DNA from: a virus
Strand: one strand, 5' to 3'
DNA length: 64,000 bases
Virus record (IMG/VR): IMGVR_UViG_3300022848_000013
Location: 1 to 64,000 of that record
Shown here: positions 15,874 through 23,755 of the stretch, piece after piece
How the letters are laid out: each line of letters begins with the position of its first letter
Numbering within the stretch: position 1 is the first letter of the stretch
Notes under the pieces: model-generated
The model's input: only the letters and a program-made list of their open reading frames with translations
Databases searched by the model: none
Told to the model about the DNA's origin: nothing
Position numbers and translations under genes: made by a program

Positions 15874-17256
15874 TTGAGAAATCTGTGGTGCCCTGTTGGA
15901 CAACAACGATTCCATTGGTTTTTGAGCCTGACGGACTATAAGCTCGTCAGTGGGAGGACTGGAACTGTTCCAATAGAACCCGGAACGGTTCCAGTGTTGC
16001 TCCCGAGCAGCCTTCGGCAATAAAGGAAGGTCAAGGCTAATGTTCACGGAGCCATTCATATCTGCATTCTGTGCGTTTCCGCACCCTTTGCAAACGAACT
16101 GTTCTCCGCGTCTATTAGCCTTCTGCACCCATCCGCAGCACGAACATCGCTGGCTGGTAAACATCGGATTTACCTCAGACACTTGGACGCCAAGTGATTG
16201 AGCCTTTTGTTTAACGGCGTTTAGTAGCTTTGTTGCGCTCCAGTGAGAAAGTGATTTTGAGGTTCGGCGACCTCGCTTTAGATGTTTGATGCGTTCCACG
16301 CGAACAGACGCGACTCCCGTGAAATTGAGCCGATTTACGGATTCGCCCACGAAGTTTCGGCAGTGTGATTCGGCGCGTTTAAAGCCGTCACTCCCGCGCT
16401 TGCATCGCGCCATCTTATTGTTTATATCTTTGAGGGACCATCCGTGGTTTCCCGTTTTGATCTGTGAACCATCACTCACCGAAAAGATGGACGTTTGCCC
16501 GATGTCAATGCCTATTGCGGGAACAATTCCTATTGCGGGAACAACTCCTATTGAGGAAAGAGTCAATTCCGCAGGTTGCGGCTCTGGAATCTCAAAGGAT
16601 AACGAGACCTCTGTTTTGGACATTCGAACGCTATTGAGGCGCGTTCCAGTCTCTTGTATGGAGTTAAAATGCTTGTGGTAATTTAGAGGAATTAGCAACT
16701 TCTCGCCGCGAATGCCCGTTGGGCCTCCTACAACCTTGGTGTCTTTTACGCCCGTGGTGTCCTTTGTGCCCTTGGCACCCCTCAAACTCTTGATCGTAAG
16801 CCACGCATCAAAACTCGTTGAAATAGAAGGGTTTAGATCGAAGAATCTGCTATCTAGTTGAGCCTCAACGTGATTCGTTGCTGGACAAGAGACCTTGTTT
16901 TTTTCAATGATTGCTCGCAGAACCCGTGCCTTCTTGTGTTGCCCTGCTTTTTCAAACTCCTTTACTTGCCATTCTCTGCGCTTATTCTTCGCAAGACTGC
17001 CATTGGCAATGCCACTAGATTGTTTCGCGGCACACTGAATTGCTCTCGCAGAAAGCCAAGTTTGAACGTTCGTAATCTCGCCGCTAGGCATCTGTTGTAC
17101 TTGCTTCCCATCGTTCAGCTCGTGCCAAAACCGCCCCACGAATTCTGTCACGACGCGTGCATATTCGTCTAGGAATTCAGCAACCTTTTCGCTTTTATGA
17201 GCGTTAGCGAATTTAAGCGTTAGCCGAGACGAACGGATGTTGCGTTTTTTCTTCAT
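15871..17256 (-). CDS. tnpB: TnpB, RNA-guided nuclease of an IS200/IS605-type element
   Basis: 461 aa. RuvC-I GIDIGQTS (Asp251), RuvC-II SVRVERIKHLKRGRR (Glu321), zinc knuckle CSCCG...CKGCG (Cys371, 374, 389, 392) and RuvC-III NADMNGSVNI (Asp399) are all present, so the enzyme looks catalytically intact. No tnpA is nearby, making this a solo TnpB unit. GC content is well above the flanks, marking recent arrival. Low-complexity repeats (16511-16558 and a GTKDTTG-VKDTK segment near residues 163-173) sit before RuvC-I. The 3' end overlaps a hairpin-rich stretch expected to be the guide RNA scaffold. Confidence 0.9.
   Translation of the reverse strand: MKKKRNIRSSRLTLKFANAHKSEKVAEFLDEYARVVTEFVGRFWHELNDGKQVQQMPSGEITNVQTWLSARAIQCAAKQSSGIANGSLAKNKRREWQVKEFEKAGQHKKARVLRAIIEKNKVSCPATNHVEAQLDSRFFDLNPSISTSFDAWLTIKSLRGAKGTKDTTGVKDTKVVGGPTGIRGEKLLIPLNYHKHFNSIQETGTRLNSVRMSKTEVSLSFEIPEPQPAELTLSSIGVVPAIGIVPAIGIDIGQTSIFSVSDGSQIKTGNHGWSLKDINNKMARCKRGSDGFKRAESHCRNFVGESVNRLNFTGVASVRVERIKHLKRGRRTSKSLSHWSATKLLNAVKQKAQSLGVQVSEVNPMFTSQRCSCCGWVQKANRRGEQFVCKGCGNAQNADMNGSVNISLDLPLLPKAAREQHWNRSGFYWNSSSPPTDELIVRQAQKPMESLLSNRAPQISQ
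15928..16009 (-). ncRNA. Candidate omega-RNA (TnpB guide scaffold) hairpins
   Basis: Three stems crowd the 3' end of tnpB: CTGACG/CGTCAG (15928-15950), a 14-bp stem with one G-U pair and a 10-nt loop (15958-15995), and TGCTC/GAGCA (15998-16009). Known omega-RNAs overlap the tnpB 3' end and take their guide from the flanking DNA, so the guide here would be phage sequence next to the right end, below 15871. Confidence 0.55.
16511..16558 (-). repeat. 18-bp tandem repeat inside tnpB
   Basis: Units begin at 16511, 16529 and 16547 and code the GIVPAI-type repeat immediately before the RuvC-I aspartate. Confidence 0.8.
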
Positions 17257-17301
17257 GGACTTCTAATAATTACACTTAAATCTCAGTTATTCCACATTTT
17301 T

Positions 17302-17373
17302 TCACGAAAAGTGAAGCTGCTGAACGATACCGAGAAGAAGTAAAAAAAAATGAACCAATATATAAGTTTCCAT
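17302..17373 (-). pseudogene. 5' fragment of small membrane-protein gene broken by TnpB element
   Basis: METYILVHFFLLLLGIVQQL is a membrane helix that runs into element sequence and stops after 23 codons. It keeps its own perfect leaderless promoter. With the fragment at 15782-15873 it would form a two-helix protein resembling common small phage membrane proteins. Confidence 0.65.
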
Positions 17374-17380
17374 ATATGTT

Positions 17381-17408
17381 ATATTACCAGTTTTTCGGAA
17401 ATTGTCAA
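17381..17408 (-). promoter_or_regulatory. Leaderless promoter of the broken membrane gene
   Basis: TTGACA 17403-17408, 16-nt spacer, TAATAT 17381-17386, 7 nt to the ATG at 17373. It probably also drives tnpB now. Confidence 0.75.
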
Positions 17409-17421
17409 TGACTATTTAAAA

Positions 17422-17580
17422 TTATCGCAACCCCATCAGGTGTATAAATTCCATCAATTTAAAATTCCGTATGGTGCGTAGGGCTTTATTATAATCTTCG
17501 ATTGTAAGAGTTAGATATCTATTACCGTATTGGTCGTACATACCATTTTCATCTGGCTTAATTTGTTCTAGTTCGTTCAT
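17422..17580 (-). CDS. Small hypothetical protein
   Basis: 52 aa starting MNELEQIKPDENGMYDQYGN and ending FIHLMGLR; strand-turn then helix. Not recognised. It follows the 17591 gene closely and ends just before the next promoter. Confidence 0.6.
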   Translation of the reverse strand: MNELEQIKPDENGMYDQYGNRYLTLTIEDYNKALRTIRNFKLMEFIHLMGLR

Positions 17581-17590
17581 ATTATTATAT

Positions 17591-18025
17591 TTAGTCTTTC
17601 AAACTTCGTGATTTTTGTTTGCATTGGTTTATTCCTTTGGTTGATAAAATCGTGATATGAAAATATGCAAATCCATCGGTTTTTTTCAAGATCCCTAGAT
17701 CCTTGGCAATAGTCTCGCACTCGGTCGAAAAAATATTTAACCAGAAGTTCAAGAATCCCTTTTCAAACCCACCATAATTACCCGAAACGTCATAGTCAAA
17801 CCAAATCTCTTTACCGTTCAATTTTTTATATTTCGAACAGTTGGTTCCTTTATGGTGTTTCGGGTTACAGATGCCTATGTGTGCCCCGTAACGAGGCGTC
17901 TGGTTCTTGATAGTGTCCCAATGAGCCTTGTTGAAAAGGGCGCGATAGTATCGACAAAAATCAAGATCGGTTGTGATCTTGATAAAGTCTTTTCCCACTA
18001 AAAATTTTCCCTTTGCTCTTAACAT
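17591..18025 (-). CDS. Conserved phage protein, possibly RNA-repair related
   Basis: 144 aa. KITTDLDFCRYYRALF at the start, GAHIGICNPKH in the middle and YFHITILST near the end suggest two H-x-T/S-like strands. I would compare it with the 2H or Swiss-army-knife RNA-repair proteins of phages, but the match is weak. Head of its operon with a leaderless promoter. Confidence 0.55.
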   Translation of the reverse strand: MLRAKGKFLVGKDFIKITTDLDFCRYYRALFNKAHWDTIKNQTPRYGAHIGICNPKHHKGTNCSKYKKLNGKEIWFDYDVSGNYGGFEKGFLNFWLNIFSTECETIAKDLGILKKTDGFAYFHITILSTKGINQCKQKSRSLKD

Positions 18026-18031
18026 TCCCGA

Positions 18032-18060
18032 AATATATATAAACCATGTAGGTTAGTCAA
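18032..18060 (-). promoter_or_regulatory. Leaderless promoter of gene 17591-18025
   Basis: TTGACT 18055-18060, 17-nt spacer, TATATT 18032-18037, 6 nt to the ATG at 18025. Confidence 0.7.
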
Positions 18061-18068
18061 GAAAATCA

Positions 18069-18626
18069 TCATTTTGATTTATAATATTTAGAAAACTTTT
18101 TAATCGGGCATTTACAAAATACATTCAAACTACAGTCATCACAATCGCGATTTTTTAGAAAAATATCAGGACGGATGCAATTTGATTTGGTTTCTTTTTC
18201 ACAGGCCTCTCGATTTTTTGATAGATCGATTATTACGGTCTTTTTATGGAGATCAATTACTGGTAAATTTTTCCGAATTTCATCGGCCCTTATATCCATC
18301 TCTTCGCGAGTCATAATATTTACAATTTTAGGTAAATAAACTTCGTTTTCCTTTTTCTCTTTTTTAACAATTTCTTTAATTCGATCCTTTTCGAATTTAA
18401 CACACATTTTACAATTTGTGGTAGTCAGGATGGTTGAGATGTTAGAACCAATCAGAAGTTTCTTAACCTTTTGGGGCGACATACTAGCCCTCTGCATTTT
18501 ACACTCACAACAATAAATTTCTATGTATGGGAGTTTTCCATGGCTTTCATAAAATGAAAGCCATTTCTTCATATCCTCAAATTGTTTAGGTTTTGGTAGT
18601 TTGAGTTTTTTCTTGGTATGTTTCAT
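18069..18626 (-). CDS. Cys-rich hypothetical protein
   Basis: 185 aa from MKHTKKKLKLP. Cys motifs CCECKMQ...CKMC and CDDCSLNVFCKC suggest two zinc sites. Lys-rich. Not recognised. GATAAATA with 5 nt to the ATG matches the late-type promoter of this phage, unlike its neighbours. Confidence 0.6.
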   Translation of the reverse strand: MKHTKKKLKLPKPKQFEDMKKWLSFYESHGKLPYIEIYCCECKMQRASMSPQKVKKLLIGSNISTILTTTNCKMCVKFEKDRIKEIVKKEKKENEVYLPKIVNIMTREEMDIRADEIRKNLPVIDLHKKTVIIDLSKNREACEKETKSNCIRPDIFLKNRDCDDCSLNVFCKCPIKKFSKYYKSK

Positions 18627-18631
18627 GACAG

Positions 18632-18639
18632 TATTTATC
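18632..18639 (-). promoter_or_regulatory. Late-type promoter GATAAATA
   Basis: GATAAATA followed by 5 nt and the ATG at 18626, the same geometry as at 47588. Confidence 0.6.
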
Positions 18640-18679
18640 AACATTAACACCAGATTCGAAAAATATCAAGTCCATTTAT

Positions 18680-18785
18680 CAGATTTTTATAAATTCTCCC
18701 ACCACCACAGAGGTTGAATATTGGTGTAATGAAAACACCTCTACTGCTCTGGGTCCGAAAGAGCAAATTTCTGTTTTTCTCTGCG
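18680..18785. other. Structured gene-free segment
   Basis: Contains nested stems: AGAGGT/ACCTCT (about 18711-18743) around GGTGT/ACACC, and TGCTCT/AGAGCA around a 9-nt loop. Strand unknown. Could be a small RNA or a leader structure; no known family recognised. Confidence 0.35.
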
Positions 18786-18799
18786 ATCATTCATCAGAA

Positions 18800-19276
18800 T
18801 TATTTATAATTAAGTAGTTCCATTTTTAAAAAATTTTGAATATTTCTTCTACTATCTTCTGATATAATATTATATTCGATGTTATGGAAATCGAAAAAAT
18901 CTTTGAATCCACTACATTTAGAATATTCTTCGAGATAAAAAACTCTCTTAATTTGCATGGCTCCTATCGTTTGACAGCATTTTATACAAGGAGATATGGT
19001 TATATATAAATCTCGACATTCCCCTATTTTAATAAGGGAACATACATTAGATTCAGCATGAATGAATAACTCAGCCTTTTTATGTCTGTTTTTTTCTAGA
19101 AACATCCATTCAGGTATTTTTTTATTAGGTGACAGCCCATTATAACCAGTAGCAATTATTCTATTGCTATAATCCATGGCACAAGCCCCAACTTTCGTAT
19201 GCGGATCTTCGCTTCTTGCTTTTGATGTAAGTGCCAACAATCCACCATATTCTATAAATGATAATCTATTTTTCAT
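18800..19276 (-). CDS. Deoxycytidylate (dCMP) deaminase
   Basis: 158 aa. Zinc/catalytic signature HAESN (His73, Glu75) and SPCIKC (Cys97, Cys100), preceded by VGACAMDYSNRIIATGYNG, as in phage T4 CD-type deaminases. Converts dCMP to dUMP for dTTP synthesis. GGAG lies 11 nt before the ATG, a distant Shine-Dalgarno. Confidence 0.9.
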   Translation of the reverse strand: MKNRLSFIEYGGLLALTSKARSEDPHTKVGACAMDYSNRIIATGYNGLSPNKKIPEWMFLEKNRHKKAELFIHAESNVCSLIKIGECRDLYITISPCIKCCQTIGAMQIKRVFYLEEYSKCSGFKDFFDFHNIEYNIISEDSRRNIQNFLKMELLNYK

Positions 19277-19304
19277 ATTAATATTTTCTCCATATCCAAA
19301 TAGG

Positions 19305-19601
19305 TTATACGTGGCTGACTGGTAGTGGCGCGTGATTTGGATCGGGCAACTTGGTCTGGTTGTCGGCGTCGTGACCTACTGTTTCTGGAGAAGGATACTT
19401 TAATCTACCAAAAATCGGCTGATGATACGGACTGTCATATCGACCGATTAAGCATCCTTGGTATGCTGAGTGCGAAGAAACAGAAAAATCCGAACAGAGC
19501 GATCCAGGGAACTCCCGTCCCTGCTGGACTTCTGTCATGGGAGATGCGTTATTTTTGGTTTCTTGGCTGCTGTTTTGCATATCTTGGTCTTTCGGTTTCA
19601 T
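19305..19601 (-). CDS. Disordered hypothetical protein (doubtful)
   Basis: 98 aa, rich in Ser, Pro and Gln, no predicted fold. Fits between two minus-strand genes with short gaps, and the local GC is higher than the flanks. An overlapping plus-strand frame of similar length exists (19325-19633), so coding is not certain. Confidence 0.35.
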   Translation of the reverse strand: MKPKDQDMQNSSQETKNNASPMTEVQQGREFPGSLCSDFSVSSHSAYQGCLIGRYDSPYHQPIFGRLKYPSPETVGHDADNQTKLPDPNHAPLPVSHV

Positions 19602-19638
19602 CGGGATACCTCATCTTGGGCGTAAGAATCTAAATTAG

Positions 19639-21078
19639 TTAAATTGTTACTTGATTGTATCGTTCTGCATTTATGGTTTCCAACATGACATCCAGCGGAG
19701 AGATAGTGTTACCCGAAAGCAACGTCTTCAAGATAGATGGCGAACACCCGCTTACGAGACATGTTCCCTTATCATCCTTGGTGATCGGTGACTGACTGTT
19801 TCGGGCATTGACATTCCAGAACACCAAGTTTGGTTGCACATATCCTGCTGCTTCATACTTGAGACGGGTAGCCTCATAGTTTGTAACAGACTGTCCACGA
19901 CAAGCCATATCGAATTCCATATCCGAAACAATGTAGAGGGTATCAGGCATATCTTCCTGCGGAACATCATTCCGCATTCCTGTAGTAAGAATCAGATCGA
20001 ACGTTGCTTGCAAGTTAGTAGACATATCCCAATCCGCCCTTTCAAGGTTCTGAACCTTCTCTCGAATATTGTTTCCAACAACAGATTGAAGTGTTGGGGT
20101 TTCGGAGAACGTGAAGAACTTGTTGGCAAAGGCACCCTTGTTCTTTTCGGCAAAATAAATTGCCAAAGAGATAGAGACTGCCATTGGTCTGCCAGTCATG
20201 CTACCGCTCACATCCGCAATAACGATTCCGTTGTGCTTGTTCTCTCCGATATAATCAGGTAGAGCATCCCAAAGGACATCCAAAGTATCACTCTTATCAC
20301 ATCGATTCAGAATCTTTTCAACAATTTCGTAAGGATACAATGTAGATGCATTGATCTTAGTTTCACCCTTCTTAACTGCCGCCAAAAAGTTTTCATAACG
20401 TTCCTTATCGTGCTTACGGAAGGCATCTTTATAGGTCAAAGATGCCTTCGAAGGAACATGAGAATATTCGATCTGGTCCCACTTGTTTGCACAAAGAAGA
20501 GGCTCAACAACCTTTGTCTTCTCACGCATATGAGAAAGAGTTTGACGGTATTCCTTAGATGATAGTCCAAGGTGCTTACGCAAAATCGTAGCAAGTCGTC
20601 TAGTTGACTTAGAAGAAGTATTTTCCGAACAAGACCATTTGAAGATTAGAGAGTTCGTCTCGAACCCCTTGTTCCACTCATTACCCCAAAATTCTAGAGC
20701 CTTGTCCCAAGACTTGGTTCCTTCCAAGAAAAAAAGATCATCATATCGACCATAGAACACGATGTTTTCTAGATTATTTACGACAATAGTTGGATACTCA
20801 TTGCCCAACCACTTGATGATTGTTCGGAAAGTCTTACGCTCGCCCATTCCCCCTCGGGCGTCACGGAAATAAAACATGGTTTTTAGAGCCAGTTCTTGAT
20901 CTTCGGCAAATGCCTTAGAAAACAAGGAAATAACATCTTCATCAGAACGAGAACGCATAGCACCACCTAGACCAAAGAAATCCAATAGATTACTCAAAGT
21001 AGACTTGTGAGTAAAGGCACCATTCTCGGTTAGAGTGAAATTTTGGTTCTTTTCGATAGAGTTGATTAGTGAGTTCAT
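19639..21078 (-). CDS. DUF2828-like protein with vWA domain
   Basis: 479 aa. N-terminal helical repeat region with FYFRDARGGMGERKTFR and ENIVFYGRYDDLFFLEG, then a C-terminal von Willebrand A domain with MIDAS ADVSGSM (289-294). This is the DUF2828 architecture, related to TROVE/Ro60 proteins that bind misfolded or Y-like RNAs. An RNA-binding or RNA-quality role beside a large tRNA array is a reasonable inference. The ATG at 21078 is chosen; a TTG further up would run through the leader. The leader carries TTGATTG boxes. Confidence 0.8.
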   Translation of the reverse strand: MNSLINSIEKNQNFTLTENGAFTHKSTLSNLLDFFGLGGAMRSRSDEDVISLFSKAFAEDQELALKTMFYFRDARGGMGERKTFRTIIKWLGNEYPTIVVNNLENIVFYGRYDDLFFLEGTKSWDKALEFWGNEWNKGFETNSLIFKWSCSENTSSKSTRRLATILRKHLGLSSKEYRQTLSHMREKTKVVEPLLCANKWDQIEYSHVPSKASLTYKDAFRKHDKERYENFLAAVKKGETKINASTLYPYEIVEKILNRCDKSDTLDVLWDALPDYIGENKHNGIVIADVSGSMTGRPMAVSISLAIYFAEKNKGAFANKFFTFSETPTLQSVVGNNIREKVQNLERADWDMSTNLQATFDLILTTGMRNDVPQEDMPDTLYIVSDMEFDMACRGQSVTNYEATRLKYEAAGYVQPNLVFWNVNARNSQSPITKDDKGTCLVSGCSPSILKTLLSGNTISPLDVMLETINAERYNQVTI

Positions 21079-21092
21079 ATTTTTATTTGGTC

Positions 21093-21243
21093 TTGATTGG
21101 TCTTGATTGGTCAAGATGCTGGTTTTTTCATTAAGATAAGTTGATTGCTGCAAGCACCTTTATATTGTTATGTTATAGATTTTTATTAAATTGTCAAGAT
21201 GCGTTTTTTCCATTTTGATTGCTGTCTGCATCTTTATTGATTG
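21093..21243 (-). promoter_or_regulatory. Leader with promoter and five TTGATTG boxes upstream of DUF2828/vWA gene
   Basis: Promoter TTGACA (21192-21197), 16-nt spacer, then TAACAT. TTGATTG (CAATCAA on the coding strand) occurs at 21093, 21103, 21141, 21215 and 21237. Two of them sit inside the larger element GATGC...TTGATTGCTG...GCAYC (21115-21158 and 21198-21232), which directly abuts TTGACC/TTGACA. It looks like a regulator-binding array or structured leader. Confidence 0.5.
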
Positions 21244-21278
21244 ATATTTATCATACCAGTTTTTTTGATTAAGTCAAA

Positions 21279-22010
21279 TTATTTAATCTGTTTAAATTCA
21301 TCGATATCTAAGCACCGATAAACTCTATTATTATGAGAATCGAAAACGTAATGACTTTGATGATAGTGACCGAAATAATGAGACTGACATTCTGATAAAT
21401 CAGACATGTGCTGAACCAGTTCCATTTCGTGAATCAATTCACCTAATAGATCACCACCCTGCATGGCCTCTACACCGTGATAGTGCATAACCATAGAGTT
21501 TGTCTCGGCTTTAGATAATCCACAGTTTGTAGGGCCAATGTGCGTCATTAAGATATCAACCTTCTCGATTCGTTCAGGTTCAAAGACCACTTCTTCGTTT
21601 TCCCACCAAGATTTACCAATAATTCGTTCAGATCGGTCGATAGAGATACCACCACCGATTATCTGAATACGTTTGTCATTAATATCGTATATTGAATAAT
21701 CCGGTGAAAAATAAACTCTTTCACCAAATTCTCGATTAGCCCAATGATTTTGATGGAAAAATATGGGATTACTATGGTTCCCTCGACAAATTATTAAATA
21801 AGAATTGATTTTGGTCATATATTCATATAATTTACGTATTAGATGTCTTTCTTTAATGGGATGGTGGAACCCTTCACCCGCATCACCACAATGTAGAAAG
21901 ACACAATCTTGAAAGTCTTCTGGGATTTTTTTTTCGAAAAGATTAACCAGTTTTAATGAATGTGTATCTCCGATAAGAATAATCGATATATTTTTGAAAG
22001 TCGTTCTCAT
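21279..22010 (-). CDS. Calcineurin-like metallophosphoesterase
   Basis: 243 aa with the full metal-site set in order: IGDTH (14-17), HCGDAGE, CRGNHSN, MTHIGP and FGHYHQ. Likely acts on nucleic acid ends, cyclic nucleotides or phosphoproteins; substrate unknown. A second, more diverged member is at 38131. Head gene with -10 TATAGA 8 nt before its ATG. Confidence 0.85.
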   Translation of the reverse strand: MRTTFKNISIILIGDTHSLKLVNLFEKKIPEDFQDCVFLHCGDAGEGFHHPIKERHLIRKLYEYMTKINSYLIICRGNHSNPIFFHQNHWANREFGERVYFSPDYSIYDINDKRIQIIGGGISIDRSERIIGKSWWENEEVVFEPERIEKVDILMTHIGPTNCGLSKAETNSMVMHYHGVEAMQGGDLLGELIHEMELVQHMSDLSECQSHYFGHYHQSHYVFDSHNNRVYRCLDIDEFKQIK

Positions 22011-22018
22011 ATTATATA

Positions 22019-22046
22019 TCTATATCAGAATTGTAAACAATGTCGA
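22019..22046 (-). promoter_or_regulatory. Promoter of metallophosphoesterase gene
   Basis: TCGACA 22041-22046, 16-nt spacer, TATAGA 22019-22024, 8 nt to the ATG at 22010. Confidence 0.6.
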
Positions 22047-22150
22047 GAACTTTCTTTTTTAAAATAATTTTTCTCAGATTTTCTATCTAAAAACACCGTA
22101 GAATCTTTATATAACCAATCTAAAAATTTCTTGGATCTCAATTCTCCACA
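22025..22150 (-). pseudogene. C-terminal remnant of a homing endonuclease
   Basis: The open frame reads KLCGELRSKKFLDWLYKDS then TVFLDRKSEKNY and stops at 22025. FLxxLYxDxxxxLDRK is the usual end of LAGLIDADG-type or related homing endonucleases. No start codon; the frame begins inside the end of the HNH gene. Likely a relic of an earlier mobile endonuclease gene. Confidence 0.5.
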
Positions 22151-22154
22151 CAAT

Positions 22155-22781
22155 TTAAAACTTCAAAAACATGTTCCAATCCACACAAATTGCCGATTTG
22201 ATCAAAATATGTGCTGGAACTGGTTTCGGTTTATTAAGTTGGTATTTAGGAATAATACCAAACTCTTCGGGTGTTCTATCAGCCTTTTTTCTATTTAATT
22301 CTGGGGACGAAATAGCCAAATTCTCCCAAGTGTTTTCACCACCACGACTTCTTGGGTGCATATGCTCTATGGTAGCACTTTTATAAGGAACCACGTCACC
22401 CGTCCATATACACTTTCCTCCATAATGGTTATAGATATTTCTCTTTGTTGCTCGGAACGTCTTGACGGGCATTTTATTATAATTAGAACCCACAATGATA
22501 ACCGTAGGAAGTCTGACATCCAAAGAAACCGTTCGGATAGAATCTTCATCGAATTCTCTAGGTGATAAGGTAGCCCATTCTTTCCAAGACAAAGGAATAA
22601 CCTCGGTTGGGGCAGAAAAATCAAAATTTCCTTGATCATCTTTCATATATTCGATCTTTAGTGCCTTTTTAGGGTATTTAGATGAGTTCATATCTTCAAG
22701 TGCATCCTTTACCGTTGTATGTCCTATTGGTTTCCAAGATTTGTTCAATACTAAGACATGTATGTTTAATGCTTTGCTCAT
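22155..22781 (-). CDS. HNH endonuclease
   Basis: 208 aa. HNH core: GGKCIWTGDVV, ATIEHMHPRSRGGENTWENL and a following Asn, in the layout of restriction- or homing-type HNH nucleases with one cysteine of the zinc pair missing. Own promoter with -10 TATAAT 9 nt from the ATG. Next to a homing endonuclease relic, so it may itself be mobile. Confidence 0.8.
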   Translation of the reverse strand: MSKALNIHVLVLNKSWKPIGHTTVKDALEDMNSSKYPKKALKIEYMKDDQGNFDFSAPTEVIPLSWKEWATLSPREFDEDSIRTVSLDVRLPTVIIVGSNYNKMPVKTFRATKRNIYNHYGGKCIWTGDVVPYKSATIEHMHPRSRGGENTWENLAISSPELNRKKADRTPEEFGIIPKYQLNKPKPVPAHILIKSAICVDWNMFLKF

Positions 22782-22790
22782 AATTAGCCA

Positions 22791-22818
22791 ATTATAATAT
22801 CCTACGAAAAAATGTCAA
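22791..22818 (-). promoter_or_regulatory. Consensus promoter of HNH gene
   Basis: TTGACA 22813-22818, 16-nt spacer, TATAAT 22791-22796, 9 nt to the ATG at 22781. It lies back to back with the late-type promoter at 22825 on the other strand. Confidence 0.75.
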
Positions 22819-22824
22819 GAAATA

Positions 22825-22832
22825 AGTAAGTA
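22825..22832 (+). promoter_or_regulatory. Late-type promoter AGTAAGTA
   Basis: AGTAAGTA, 5 nt, then the GTG at 22838. Near-identical block precedes the gene at 39612. Confidence 0.6.
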
Positions 22833-22837
22833 TTTCC

Positions 22838-23749
22838 GTGCGAGAAAATTTAGAGGAATTATTAACGAAAGTAGAACTTCGTCAGAATGACTTGGAAAAA
22901 TTATCTCAAAATTTAATAAAAGTAGAAAATCAATTATCACTGTTATTTTCGGCGTCTCCTGATATGATCGTATTTGTTAACCGAGATGGTGAAATTTTGA
23001 GATTGTCACAATCAACCGGAAAAATTCTGGGATATACAAACGATGAAATGATAGGTAAAAAAGTATGGGAGTTCATTCATCCTGATGATGTTCAAAAGAC
23101 CGAAATTGTATGGTCATCTATTTTAGAAGGAAATGACATACAATTTGATCGTCTAAATCATTTTATCAATCGATGGAAGAAGAAAAATGGTGAATATGCA
23201 AAGTTAGCATGGAGATTTTCGGTCCATGATTTTAACCATGATAACACCGTAGGAGTTGCTACGGATGTCACCGATTTTAATTTCGACAATTTTTTTAATA
23301 CTTCTCTTATCCAAAAAGCCGTTGCTCTGACCAGAGACGGTATCATTATTACCGAAGCATCATCTCCTGAACATAATATCTTATATGTTAATGAATCTTT
23401 TTGTAGAATTTCTGGTTATAGCTCAAAAGAATTAGTCGGTCAAAATAGATCAATTTTACAAGGTGGTGATGTAGATCAAGAAGCTCTTAACACAATGAAT
23501 AAAGCATTTGAAACCGGAGATGGTTGTGATGTTTTATTGAAAAATTTAACAAAAGAAAGTGTTGTATATTACAACCATCTAATACTTTCCCCCATATTAG
23601 AAGGTAATCATGTTATTAACTACATCGGAATATCTAAAGATGTCACCGAAATGGTTGATAACAATATTTATATATGGGACCGAACCTCTCCAAGAGGATT
23701 TGGTAGAACCCCATTTCGTAATCTAACTCGTTCAAATACCGCAGTCTAA
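22838..23749 (+). CDS. Tandem PAS-domain protein
   Basis: 303 aa, GTG start. Short coiled-coil N-terminus (1-30), PAS 1 (about 30-150: LFSASPDMIVFVNRDG, GKKVWEFIHPDD, DVTDF) and PAS 2 (about 155-270: YVNESFCRISGYSSKEL, GQNRSILQGGD). PAS 2 has the GxNxxxLQG loop of LOV domains but lacks the flavin-reactive Cys, so no classical photochemistry is expected. No kinase, HTH or GGDEF follows. Sensory PAS proteins are unusual in phages; it could be a virion or tail protein exploiting the PAS fold. Late-type promoter. Confidence 0.8.
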   Translation: MRENLEELLTKVELRQNDLEKLSQNLIKVENQLSLLFSASPDMIVFVNRDGEILRLSQSTGKILGYTNDEMIGKKVWEFIHPDDVQKTEIVWSSILEGNDIQFDRLNHFINRWKKKNGEYAKLAWRFSVHDFNHDNTVGVATDVTDFNFDNFFNTSLIQKAVALTRDGIIITEASSPEHNILYVNESFCRISGYSSKELVGQNRSILQGGDVDQEALNTMNKAFETGDGCDVLLKNLTKESVVYYNHLILSPILEGNHVINYIGISKDVTEMVDNNIYIWDRTSPRGFGRTPFRNLTRSNTAV

Positions 23750-23755
23750 AATATA

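Larger units (their letters stand above)
15871..17320 (-). mobile_element. TnpB element inserted in small membrane-protein gene (approximate bounds)
   Basis: Bounds inferred from the composition change and from the two halves of the interrupted gene. The left end (upstream of tnpB) lies near a 5-bp hairpin TTCAC/GTGAA at 17301-17315; the right end is at or just beyond the tnpB stop. The exact junction and target motif cannot be fixed without an uninterrupted relative. Confidence 0.6.

Noticed and set aside
18700-18790. Hammerhead ribozyme (CTGATGA seen on minus strand)
   Set aside because: No correctly placed GAAA and stem II; the match is by chance.
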